A stretch of DNA of 35,762 nucleotides from DASXRA01 sp046734315 (GTDB lineage Bacteria; Actinomycetota; Actinomycetes; Mycobacteriales; Jatrophihabitantaceae): positions 1 to 35,762 of the forward strand of contig JBKPQY010000095.1 in NCBI GenBank assembly GCA_046734315.1, written 5' to 3'. This document shows positions 7,918 to 15,416 of this stretch, in pieces; positions within the stretch are counted from its first letter, which is position 1, and the number at the start of each line of letters is the position of its first letter. Position numbers and translations under genes: made by a program. Under the pieces are notes generated by a model, which saw only the letters and a program-made list of their open reading frames with translations, did no database searches and had not been told where the DNA came from.

Positions 7918-9212
7918 CGGGCGCCGAGTCCGTTGAGGGCCGCCTGCGCGACTGGCGCGTACCGCAGCGAGAAGTGCGGGTTCAGGGCGAGCGCGGCGGA
8001 AAGGTCGCGGCGCGCGTCGGCCTTCTTGCCGAGGGAGACCTCGATCATCCCGAGGTGGAACAGGTAACCCGCGTTATGTGCACCGAGCGCGCCGGCCCCG
8101 TGGGCGTAGGGCAGGGCCTGCGCGTCGGAGTCCGCCTCATGGAGCGCCCAGCCGAGCACGTCCGCCACGTCGGCGAAGTGGCGGCGGGACCACTCGTGCC
8201 GGGCTGCTCGCACCGCGTCCGCGGGTCGATTCTGCGCGAGCGCCAGTTGCGCGGTGCCGAGGTCGTCGGTGCCGCCGTTCGCCGCGAACAGGCGCAGGGC
8301 CGCATCGGCCAGTGCGAGCTGCTCGTCGGCACGCGCCGGTTGCCCGGCAGCGCGCAGCAGATCGGCGTACTCGAGCAGGTACATGGGTGCCGGGTATCGC
8401 GCGGTGAGATCGGCATAGCCGGCGAGCGCCTCGCCGGTCCGTCCCAGCGCCGCGGCCACCTTCGCCTGCCCCTCGAGCAGGGGCAGGTACGACGAGTCGG
8501 CAGCGCGCCCTGCGGCGTACTCGGCTGATGCCGCGTCCAGGCGGCCGGTCTGCCAATCCAGCTCGCCGAGTTGGTACCGGCAGAAGGCGATGTCCGCCGG
8601 ATCGACCGCGGCGTCGAGCGCGCGCCGCATCAGCGATTCCGCCTCCGCGAGCCGGCCGTGCAGTTCGAGGTCGTAGGACGCACGGGCATACGCGGCGAGC
8701 CCGGGCCGTAGATCCAGCATGTGCTGGACGGCCGACGTGGCAGCGGCGGTGTTGCCGAGCTGCGTCTGCGCATCGGCGAGTACCCCGTACGCATCCGCGG
8801 AGTACGAGTCGATCCGCAGCGCGCTCCGGGCGAGGTCGCGGGCCGCTGCAAAGTCATGCCGGGCGTTGGCGAGCGCCCCGAGCCCGATGAGAGCGGTCGC
8901 GTTGCCGTCCCGGTGAATGGTGAGCGAACGGCGCAGCGCGCCCCCCGCCTTCGGGTAGTACGTCGGGTCCGCGGTGACGCGGGCACGTTCCAGGTATGCC
9001 CCGCCGAGCGCAGCCCAGGTGTCGTAGTCGCCGGGCACGTCGCGCAGCCGCTGCTGCGCGCGTGCGATGCTGTCGGCCGGCCGATCGACCGGTCTGGCCG
9101 CCGCGGGCGCGGCCGCGACGTGATCAGAGCCGTGACGCAGCCCGACGACGCTGCCGACCCCGGTGAGCAGAAGCGCGCCGAGCCCGACGATGACGATCCG
9201 GCGTCGCACCAT
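7914..9212 (-). CDS. Exported TPR-repeat protein
   Basis: The 432-aa product starts with a signal or anchor segment (about 5-25, IVIVGLGALLLTGVGSVVG) and a linker. Tetratricopeptide-like helical pairs then run through most of the chain: QQRLRDVPGDYDTWAALGGAYLE, ATALIGLGALANARHDFAAARDLA, YGVLADAQTQLGNTAAATSAV, YLLEYADLLRAAGQPARADEQL and HLGMIEVSLGKKADARRDLSAALALNP. There is no lipobox cysteine, so it is secreted or tethered by its N-terminal helix. AGGAGG lies five bases before the ATG. It is coupled to the NicO gene by ATGA and follows the DUF4331 gene across a 13-bp hairpin. TPRs bind partner proteins, so it could bridge the DUF4331 protein and the transporter. Confidence 0.82.
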   Translation of the reverse strand: MVRRRIVIVGLGALLLTGVGSVVGLRHGSDHVAAAPAAARPVDRPADSIARAQQRLRDVPGDYDTWAALGGAYLERARVTADPTYYPKAGGALRRSLTIHRDGNATALIGLGALANARHDFAAARDLARSALRIDSYSADAYGVLADAQTQLGNTAAATSAVQHMLDLRPGLAAYARASYDLELHGRLAEAESLMRRALDAAVDPADIAFCRYQLGELDWQTGRLDAASAEYAAGRAADSSYLPLLEGQAKVAAALGRTGEALAGYADLTARYPAPMYLLEYADLLRAAGQPARADEQLALADAALRLFAANGGTDDLGTAQLALAQNRPADAVRAARHEWSRRHFADVADVLGWALHEADSDAQALPYAHGAGALGAHNAGYLFHLGMIEVSLGKKADARRDLSAALALNPHFSLRYAPVAQAALNGLGAR

Positions 9213-9230
9213 GGTGACCTCCTCGCCTGG

Positions 9231-9271
9231 CTCCGGGGGGTGCCGGCTCGTGGCCTGCGCACCCCCCGGAG
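9231..9271 (-). promoter_or_regulatory. 13-bp perfect hairpin between DUF4331 and TPR genes
   Basis: CTCCGGGGGGTGC (9231-9243) and its exact complement GCACCCCCCGGAG (9259-9271) enclose a 15-base loop. In the minus-strand transcript it forms right after the DUF4331 stop and just before the AGGAGG of the TPR gene. No U-run follows, so a classical intrinsic terminator is unlikely. An mRNA-stabilising, processing or attenuating element is more plausible. Confidence 0.7.
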
Positions 9272-9284
9272 GCTCATGGAACGG

Positions 9285-10991
9285 TTAGCGGTCTTGCATG
9301 TCCGGGCCGGGTACCGGTCCAGGTGGTGTCACCGGGGCCGGGCGGCGACGGCGCATGAACCAAGCGCCACCCAGCAAGACCAGGGCTGCCACACCCGCGC
9401 CACCCGTCGCGCCGGCGATCGTCAGGCCGACGTTGTGCGTGGACGGACGGGAGACCGCGGCCGGCGCTGTGCTCGGCGCCCGCTCGGCCGGTGCGGCCGA
9501 CGACGACGGAGCCTGCGTCCGGGGCTGGACGTGGGCCGCCCCGATGGCGTTGGTCTGGGCGCCGGTGCCGCCGCCCTTGTTCACCGCGCCCCCGTTCGGC
9601 AGCGCGAGGTACGGGAACGTCCCGCTGAACGCGTTGTCGTTGGCGTCCACGCCGTCACCCTTGGCCAGCGCGCTGACCAGCTTGCCGGTCTGCGCCGCGC
9701 CCTCCAGGGCCTGCAGCTCGATGTCGACGACGTCGTCGGTCAGCCGGCGCCCGTTCGGGAAGCCTTGCAGATCTCCGCCGAGCACGCCGAGGCGGTTGGG
9801 CGTCGCGGTCGGCTTGATCGACAAGTTGAGGCGCAGCATTTCCGACGGGCGGAAACTGCTGGAGATCACGTCGGCGTTGTTCAACTGGGAGTTGAGGTCT
9901 GCCTTGATCGGGCCACCGGCCTTCGTGGTGATGCCGGTCAGGAAGATCTCCACGAGGTCGTTGCGCGGTGTCGCCGGAGCCGGTATGCCGTAGATCGCCT
10001 GGATCAGCTTCGGCACCTCAGGGTCTTTCACTCGGGCGACGACCGGCGCGATCGAGGCGTCCCGGTCTGGCGGCAGCGAGTTGAACGCGTCCTTGAGGTT
10101 GGCCGGCACTACGACCTCGTTGACCAGCGGGTTGCCCAGGCGGGACACCTGCACCCATCCGCCGCCGCCGGTGCTCTGGCCGCTGATCCGCACGCGCGGC
10201 CGCTCGGCGGTCGACCAGACGCCGATGTTCGGGTTACGGACGGGGTCGCCGTTCATGGCCACGTCCTGGAACGGCACCTGCAGGGCGATGGTGTTCACGT
10301 TGTACCCGGCGAGCGTGTCCTGCCCGGTCTCGCTCAGGTCACCGCCGTAGAGCAGGTCGAAGACACGCAGGTCCAGGAAGAACGGGTCGTCGGCCTGGCC
10401 GGCGAAGGTCTTCCAGCCACCGGGCAGGGTGGTGACCGCCTGGTCGCGCAGCTGCTGGTAGTTCGGCATCGATGCCTTCCCGACCCGCGACGGCGCGACC
10501 GGCGCGTTCGCGATCCGGGTGTGGAACGGGCGACCACCGAACGACGATTCCAGCGTGTAGGTCTGCCGGAACAGCAGGTTGGGGTCGTCGAGCGAGGTCA
10601 CCGGCCCGTTGTTGTACAGGAACGTATTGCCGCCCCGCTTGTCGATGTTGTGGAACGTCCAGCGGAACACGGCGTCCGGCTTGGCGTCGCCGTCGCTGTC
10701 GACCTTGATGTTGTAGGTGGCGTCCGTCGCGAACGGATAGAAGTTCGGTCCCCCATTCGGCTCCTCGAACGGGATGAAGTTCGCGATGAACGTGACGTAG
10801 CCCGGGCGGTCCGGGCTGACGAACGCGTACACGTCGGTGTTGTCCACCGCTGGGTCGGCCGCGATAAGCGGTGCCTCGCGGTGGCTGGACGCCCCCGCGT
10901 CGCTCGGTCCGAGCGCCGCGACCGCACCGGCGAACGCGACCCCGAGCGCGGCGGTGACGGCACCGACGCGACGGGCTGTCGGTCTGCGCAT
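9285..10991 (-). CDS. DUF4331 domain surface protein
   Basis: The 568-aa protein has a signal peptide (about 1-34, cleavage near DAGASS) followed by SSHREAPLIAADP, the start of the DUF4331 domain. This domain fills most of the chain to about residue 480 and contains DVYAFV, FIANFIPFEEPNGGPNFYPF and a DSDGDAKPD stretch (about 98-106) that looks like a calcium-binding loop. A Ser/Pro/Ala-rich linker leads to a C-terminal membrane helix (about 522-543, VGLTIAGATGGAGVAALVLLG) and an Arg-rich cytosolic tail, so it is anchored facing outward. No LPXTG motif is present. The family has no established function. AAGGAGG before the ATG lies in a hairpin (see 10997-11029). It is first in the five-gene minus-strand run. 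Confidence 0.88.
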   Translation of the reverse strand: MRRPTARRVGAVTAALGVAFAGAVAALGPSDAGASSHREAPLIAADPAVDNTDVYAFVSPDRPGYVTFIANFIPFEEPNGGPNFYPFATDATYNIKVDSDGDAKPDAVFRWTFHNIDKRGGNTFLYNNGPVTSLDDPNLLFRQTYTLESSFGGRPFHTRIANAPVAPSRVGKASMPNYQQLRDQAVTTLPGGWKTFAGQADDPFFLDLRVFDLLYGGDLSETGQDTLAGYNVNTIALQVPFQDVAMNGDPVRNPNIGVWSTAERPRVRISGQSTGGGGWVQVSRLGNPLVNEVVVPANLKDAFNSLPPDRDASIAPVVARVKDPEVPKLIQAIYGIPAPATPRNDLVEIFLTGITTKAGGPIKADLNSQLNNADVISSSFRPSEMLRLNLSIKPTATPNRLGVLGGDLQGFPNGRRLTDDVVDIELQALEGAAQTGKLVSALAKGDGVDANDNAFSGTFPYLALPNGGAVNKGGGTGAQTNAIGAAHVQPRTQAPSSSAAPAERAPSTAPAAVSRPSTHNVGLTIAGATGGAGVAALVLLGGAWFMRRRRPAPVTPPGPVPGPDMQDR

Positions 10992-10996
10992 GGTTC

Positions 10997-11029
10997 CTCC
11001 TTGCTAGGGAATTGCTGTGTCGCAAGGAG
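10997..11029 (-). promoter_or_regulatory. Hairpin overlapping the DUF4331 Shine-Dalgarno sequence
   Basis: On the minus-strand transcript CUCCUUGC (11029-11022) pairs perfectly with GCAAGGAG (11004-10997), with a 17-base loop. The 3' arm includes most of the AAGGAGG ribosome-binding site, whose last G is followed by the ATG at 10991 after a few bases. Folding would hide the ribosome site, so this is a candidate translational switch (protein-, metal- or temperature-responsive). The pairing is seen directly; regulation is inferred. Confidence 0.55.
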
Positions 11030-11117
11030 TTCGGCCCATCACGCGGAACGGGTGGGTGGTTGTCAGGTTGTGGTCGCCGGGCAATCCACCGGGCGCCCGG
11101 CACCGAATAGCGGCGCC

Positions 11118-12089
11118 TCAGGCGGACGTCGTGAGCGACGCGACGAGGACGTCGGCAGCCGTGTAAGGATCGAACTCGCGGTCGATGACGCGCTGCGCAG
11201 ACGCGGAAAGTGCCGCCGAGCCATGCACCTCGGCGAAACGTGCCCGCACCTCCCCGACCGCGATCGCCTCGATCTCGGCAGCTGCCCGGGCGTGGCGGCG
11301 GCGGCGTGACTCACCGCTTCGGGTCAGCCAGTCGCGGTGCTTGGCCAGCGCCGCAAGCAGATCCTCGAGGCCTTCCGCCCGGACCGCCACCGTCTTCACG
11401 ATCGGTGGCCGCCAGGCCCCGGGTGCCGAATGCCGGCCGCCCAGGGACTGCATGTACCGCAGGTCGCGGGCCACCTGGTCCGCGCCGTCGCGGTCGGCCT
11501 TGTTGACGACGAAGATGTCGGCGATCTCGAGAATGCCGGCCTTGGCCGCCTGGATGCCGTCACCCATCCCCGGGGCGAGCAGCACCGCGGTCGTATCCGC
11601 CAGCGAGGCGATCTCCACCTCGGCCTGCCCGACGCCGACGGTCTCGATCAGCACGATGTCGCAGCCGGCCGCGTCGAGCACCCGCAACGCCTGCGGCACG
11701 GCGGCGGACAATCCGCCGAGGTGGCCGCGCGAGGCCATCGAGCGGATGAACACGCCGTCGTCCGTAGCGTGGTCCTGCATCCGCACCCGGTCGCCGAGCA
11801 GCGCCCCGCCCGAGAACGGCGACGACGGGTCGACGGCGAGCACGCCAACCCGCTTGCCGTCCTCGCGTAGCGCCGCGACGAGGGCGGACGTCGACGTCGA
11901 CTTACCCACCCCGGGTGATCCGGTCAGGCCCACGACCTCGGCGGTCCCGGAGTACGGCACCAGCGCGGCCGCGATCTCACGCAGCAGCGGCGAGTCGTTC
12001 TCGACCAGCGAGATCAGCCGCGCCACCGCCCGGGGATCCGCCTTGCGGGCGCGTTCGACGAGGTCGCTGACGTCAGCGGTCCGCGTCAT
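11118..12089 (-). CDS. meaB: MeaB/ArgK-type GTPase, chaperone of B12-dependent acyl-CoA mutases
   Basis: This 323-aa G3E-family GTPase has the P-loop GSPGVGKST (57-65), the metal-binding VDPSSPFSGGALLGDRVRM (about 87-104), ETVGVGQAEVEI (about 149-160, the switch/Walker B segment) and the guanine-binding NKAD (196-199). MeaB proteins gate loading of adenosylcobalamin into methylmalonyl-CoA or ethylmalonyl-CoA mutase and protect it from inactivation. Its ATG overlaps the thiolase stop by four bases, so the two are co-translated. The likely client in this window is the mutase at 22922-24892; a methylmalonyl-CoA mutase elsewhere is equally possible. Confidence 0.93.
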   Translation of the reverse strand: MTRTADVSDLVERARKADPRAVARLISLVENDSPLLREIAAALVPYSGTAEVVGLTGSPGVGKSTSTSALVAALREDGKRVGVLAVDPSSPFSGGALLGDRVRMQDHATDDGVFIRSMASRGHLGGLSAAVPQALRVLDAAGCDIVLIETVGVGQAEVEIASLADTTAVLLAPGMGDGIQAAKAGILEIADIFVVNKADRDGADQVARDLRYMQSLGGRHSAPGAWRPPIVKTVAVRAEGLEDLLAALAKHRDWLTRSGESRRRRHARAAAEIEAIAVGEVRARFAEVHGSAALSASAQRVIDREFDPYTAADVLVASLTTSA

Positions 12090-13270
12090 GCACCGACGTG
12101 TAGCAGCAGCGCGTCACCCTGACCGCCGCCACCGCACAGCGCCGCGGCGCCGGTGCCGCCGCCGCGCCGCCGCAGCTCCAGGGCCAGCGTCAGCGCCAGC
12201 CGAGCACCGGACATCCCGATCGGGTGCCCCAGCGCGATCGCCCCGCCGTTGACGTTCACGATGTCCGGACTCACCCCGAGATCCTTCATCGACTGAATGC
12301 CCACAGAGGCGAATGCCTCGTTGATCTCGATCAGGTCGAGGTCGCCCACCGAGAGGCCCGCTTTGCGGAGTGCGTTGTTGATGGCGTTGGACGGCTGGGA
12401 CTGCAGCGAGTTGTCCGGCCCGGCGACATTGCCGTGCGCGCCGATCTCGGCGAGCCACGTCAGGCCGAGCTCCTCGGCCTTAGCCTTGTTCATGACCACG
12501 ACGGCGGCGGCGCCGTCGGAGATCTGCGACGAGGAACCGGCGGTGATCGTGCCGTCTGCCTGGAACGCCGGCTTGAGCTTGGCCAGGCCCTCAACGGTCG
12601 TGTCGGCGCGGATGCCCTCGTCGTCGCGGAACTCGATCGGATCGCCCTTGCGCTGCGGGATCAGCACCGGGCTGACCTCGTCGTCGAACACGCCGTTCTT
12701 CTGGGCGAGCGCGGCCCGCTGATGGGAACGGGCGGCGAACTCGTCCTGCTCCGCGCGGCTGATGCCGAGCTTCGTGTTGACGCGGTCGGTCGACTCCCCC
12801 ATCGGAATGTGGTCGAAGATGTCGGTGAGCCCGTCGTATGCCATCGCGTCGAGCACCTCGATGGAGCCGTACTTGTAGCCGGCTCGCGCCTTGGGGAGCA
12901 GGTGCGGCGCGTTGGTCATCGACTCCTGGCCACCGGCCACGACGATGTCGAACTCGCCGGCGCGGATGAGCTGGTCGGCGAGGGCGATCGCGTCCAGCCC
13001 CGAGAGGCACACCTTGTTGATCGTGATGGCCGGGACGGTCAGCGGGATGCCCGCCTGGTAGGCCGCCTGTCGTGCGGGGATCTGCCCGGCACCGGCCTGC
13101 AACACCTGGCCCATGATCACGTACTGCACCTGTTCCGGCGCCACGCCCGAACGCTCCAGGGCAGCCTTGACGGCGAGACCGCCGAGGTCGGCCGCGGAGA
13201 AGTCCTTGAGCGAGCCGAGCAACCGACCCATTGGGGTGCGCGCACCGTCGACAATCACTGAGCCAGCCAT
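12086..13270 (-). CDS. Acetyl-CoA C-acetyltransferase (thiolase)
   Basis: The ATG at 13270 gives 394 aa and has AAGGGTGG a few bases upstream. A GTG nine bases earlier is in frame but places the start too near that site. The protein has the nucleophilic Cys88 in INKVCLSGLDAI, the NEAFA motif, the His motif ALGHPIGMSGAR and the C-terminal CGGGGQGDA with the second active Cys. Length and motifs fit a biosynthetic thiolase condensing two acetyl-CoA to acetoacetyl-CoA, the first step of the ethylmalonyl-CoA and polyhydroxybutyrate routes. It is coupled to meaB and divergent from mce-ccr, which supports the former role. A degradative thiolase function is not excluded. Confidence 0.92.
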   Translation of the reverse strand: MAGSVIVDGARTPMGRLLGSLKDFSAADLGGLAVKAALERSGVAPEQVQYVIMGQVLQAGAGQIPARQAAYQAGIPLTVPAITINKVCLSGLDAIALADQLIRAGEFDIVVAGGQESMTNAPHLLPKARAGYKYGSIEVLDAMAYDGLTDIFDHIPMGESTDRVNTKLGISRAEQDEFAARSHQRAALAQKNGVFDDEVSPVLIPQRKGDPIEFRDDEGIRADTTVEGLAKLKPAFQADGTITAGSSSQISDGAAAVVVMNKAKAEELGLTWLAEIGAHGNVAGPDNSLQSQPSNAINNALRKAGLSVGDLDLIEINEAFASVGIQSMKDLGVSPDIVNVNGGAIALGHPIGMSGARLALTLALELRRRGGGTGAAALCGGGGQGDALLLHVGA

Positions 13271-13396
13271 GGCAACCACCCTTCGCCTCTCCCGCGACTC
13301 TATCTACGGTGCCCCAAACGATGCAGCGCCACCAGCGGTGTGAACAAGCGCACGCCGGCCTCGCTGTAAGCGCTGCGCACGCGCCACCATGACGGG

Positions 13397-13819
13397 ATGC
13401 TGCGGCGAATCGACCACGTGGGCATCGCGGTACCCGACCTGGACGAGGCTATCGCCTTCTATCGCGACGTGTTCGGCATGGTCGCGGTGCATCAGGAGGT
13501 GAACGAGGAGCAGGGCGTGCGGGAGGGGATGCTCGCCGTCGGGGACGGCGAGACGCAGATCCAGTTGCTCGCGCCGCTTTCCGAGGCGTCCGCCATCGCG
13601 AAGTTCCTGGCCCGTGACGGCCCCGGCATCCAGCAACTGGCCTACACCGTCGACGACATCGAGTCGACCTCCGATGCCCTTCGTTCCAAAGGCCTGCGCC
13701 TGCTCTACGACGAGCCGCGGCGCGGCACCGCGGGCAGCAAGGTGAACTTCATCCACCCCAAGGACGCCGGCGGCGTGTTGGTCGAACTGGTCGAGCCCGC
13801 TAATGTTACTGGCGAGTAA
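13397..13819 (+). CDS. mce: Methylmalonyl-CoA/ethylmalonyl-CoA epimerase
   Basis: This is a 140-aa vicinal-oxygen-chelate fold protein of usual length. It has IDHVGIAVPDLDEAIAFY with metal ligand H7, the catalytic-base region VNEEQGVRE, TQIQLLAP with a ligand Gln, RLLYDEPRRGTAGSKVNFIHPKDAGGVLVELVEP, and the terminal ligand Glu130. The second metal-binding region, usually GxHHxA, reads GIQQLAY, so the His pair is replaced by Gln. I recall the same QQ in mycobacterial homologues, so this looks like a subfamily trait. The enzyme should interconvert 2R and 2S methyl- or ethylmalonyl-CoA, linking Ccr to the mutase. It lies 15 bases before ccr. Confidence 0.9.
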   Translation: MLRRIDHVGIAVPDLDEAIAFYRDVFGMVAVHQEVNEEQGVREGMLAVGDGETQIQLLAPLSEASAIAKFLARDGPGIQQLAYTVDDIESTSDALRSKGLRLLYDEPRRGTAGSKVNFIHPKDAGGVLVELVEPANVTGE

Positions 13820-13834
13820 CCGCAGGAGGCCGCA

Positions 13835-15163
13835 GTGGACGACATCCGCACCGCGATCCTGAACGACAAGCTGTCGGCCCTTGCGAGCTTGCCGGTGCCG
13901 GACTTCTACCGCGGCGTCGTCGTCCGCGCCGACGAAGTACGCATGTTCGACGGGCTTGCCGCTCGCGACAAGGACCCGCGCAAGAGCCTTTCCGTGCAGG
14001 ACGTCCCCACGCCCGAGGTGGGGCCCGGCGAGGCGCTGGTAGCGGTTATGGCCAGCGCGATCAACTACAACACGGTGTGGACGTCGATCTTCGAGCCGCT
14101 ACCCACCTTCGAGTTCCTGCGCCGCTACGGCAAGTCCTCGCCGCTGGCCCGAAAGCACGACCAGCCCTACCACGTCGTGGGATCCGACCTCGCCGGCGTC
14201 GTGCTGCGCACCGGCCCCGGTGTGACGCGCTGGCACGCGGGTGACGAAGTCGTCGCGCACTGCCTGTCCGTCGAGCTCGAGGACCCGCAGGGCCACGACG
14301 ACACGATGATGGACCCGCAGCAGCGCATCTGGGGGTTCGAGACGAACTTCGGGGGCCTCGCCGAGCTGGCACTCGTCAAGGCCAACCAGCTGATGCCCAA
14401 GGCGGCGCACCTGACCTGGGAGGAGGCCGCCTGCCCGGGCCTGGTGAACTCCACGGCGTACCGCCAGCTGGTCTCGCACCACGGCGCCGACATGAAGCAG
14501 GGCGACGTCGTCCTGATATGGGGCGCATCCGGCGGCCTGGGTGGGTACGCCACGCAGTACGCCCTCAACGGGGGCGCGATCCCGGTGTGCGTCGTCTCCT
14601 CGCCGGGCAAGGCCGCGCTGTGCCGGTCACTGGGCGCAGAGTTGATCATCGACCGCACCGCCGAGGGCTACCGGTTCTGGAAGGACGGCGAGCAGCAGCC
14701 GTCCGAGTGGAAACGGATGGGCGCCCGAATCCGCGAGCTGACCGGTGGCGACGACCCCGACATCGTGTTCGAGCACCCGGGGCGTGAGACGTTCGGTGCC
14801 TCGGTGTACGTGGCGCGGCGGGGAGGCACCATCGTGACCTGCGCATCCACGTCCGGATACCGGCACGAGTACGACAATCGCTATCTCTGGATGACGCTCA
14901 AGCGCATCGTCGGATCGCACTTCGCGAATTACCGGGAGTCCTGGGAGGCCAACCGGCTGATCGCGCGCGGTGCGATCCATCCGACGCTGTCGCGCGTCTA
15001 CCCGCTCGCCGAGACCGGGCAGGCCGCCTACGACGTGCACCGCAACCTGCACCAGGGAAAGGTCGGCGTGCTCTGCCTGGCTCCCCGGGAGGGCCTCGGG
15101 GTGCGCGATCACGATCTCCGCGCCAAGCACCTCGCCCAGATCAACCGGTTCCGCAATTTGTAG
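13835..15163 (+). CDS. ccr: Crotonyl-CoA carboxylase/reductase
   Basis: This 442-aa zinc-independent medium-chain reductase has a GTG start with GGAGG at ideal distance. It carries the residues known to hold CO2 in Kitasatospora Ccr: N79 (SAINYNTVW), F168/E169 (WGFETNFGG) and H362 (GSHFANYRES). It should therefore carboxylate crotonyl-CoA to ethylmalonyl-CoA with NADPH and CO2, not merely reduce it. The nucleotide-binding motif WGASGGLGGYATQYA is at about 229-243. Ccr is the diagnostic enzyme of the ethylmalonyl-CoA pathway for acetate assimilation and also supplies ethylmalonyl extender units to polyketide synthases. No polyketide genes are nearby, so central metabolism is more likely. Probably one transcript with mce. 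Confidence 0.96.
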   Translation: MDDIRTAILNDKLSALASLPVPDFYRGVVVRADEVRMFDGLAARDKDPRKSLSVQDVPTPEVGPGEALVAVMASAINYNTVWTSIFEPLPTFEFLRRYGKSSPLARKHDQPYHVVGSDLAGVVLRTGPGVTRWHAGDEVVAHCLSVELEDPQGHDDTMMDPQQRIWGFETNFGGLAELALVKANQLMPKAAHLTWEEAACPGLVNSTAYRQLVSHHGADMKQGDVVLIWGASGGLGGYATQYALNGGAIPVCVVSSPGKAALCRSLGAELIIDRTAEGYRFWKDGEQQPSEWKRMGARIRELTGGDDPDIVFEHPGRETFGASVYVARRGGTIVTCASTSGYRHEYDNRYLWMTLKRIVGSHFANYRESWEANRLIARGAIHPTLSRVYPLAETGQAAYDVHRNLHQGKVGVLCLAPREGLGVRDHDLRAKHLAQINRFRNL

Positions 15164-15190
15164 CCCGCCTGGGCCGCGCGCGATCCGGAC

Positions 15191-15285
15191 CACTCGCTGC
15201 GCTCGGGCCCGGCTCGCGAGCCGCTCCGCGCCCTCGGCGCGGGCCGCGTCGCGGCGGCGGGGCTCTTCGCGCAAGCGCTCATCGC
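15191..15285. repeat. Dispersed intergenic repeat, copy A
   Basis: This ~95-base GC-rich element lies between ccr and the coiled-coil gene. It is closely matched by copy B at 29714-29809: the first 17 bases and the last ~52 bases are nearly identical (including GCTCTTCGCGCAAGCGCTCA), with a variable 14-base middle and one indel. Copy A occurs in the same orientation relative to the window as B. It is non-coding, and its internal short inverted repeats suggest a REP-like family. Confidence 0.75.
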
Positions 15286-15322
15286 GCGCTCCTGGACCTT
15301 CGGTCGGCGCGCCAACCTTCTA

Positions 15323-15343
15323 GACCGCTCTGCGCGAGCGGTC
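15323..15343. terminator. 8-bp hairpin downstream of ccr
   Basis: GACCGCTC and GAGCGGTC pair perfectly around the 5-base loop TGCGC. It lies 160 bases after the ccr stop and 74 bases before the next gene. No T-run follows, as is common for actinobacterial terminators. The 3' arm and following bases (GCTCTGCGCGAGCGGTCATCGC) also resemble the tail of the dispersed repeat, so it may be a decayed copy instead. Confidence 0.4.
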
Positions 15344-15416
15344 ATCGCTGATCACTCATCGGTGATCTTCAGCCAGTCGACTTGGGGCTGGTGCACTGGG
15401 GTGGGACGATCGGAGC

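Noticed and set aside
8721..11309. Very long plus-strand open frame (862 codons) across the DUF4331/TPR region
   Set aside because: It is the antisense of clear genes with signal peptides, TPR repeats and ribosome sites. Its composition is Arg/Gly/Val/Asp-heavy as expected for shadows in high-GC DNA.
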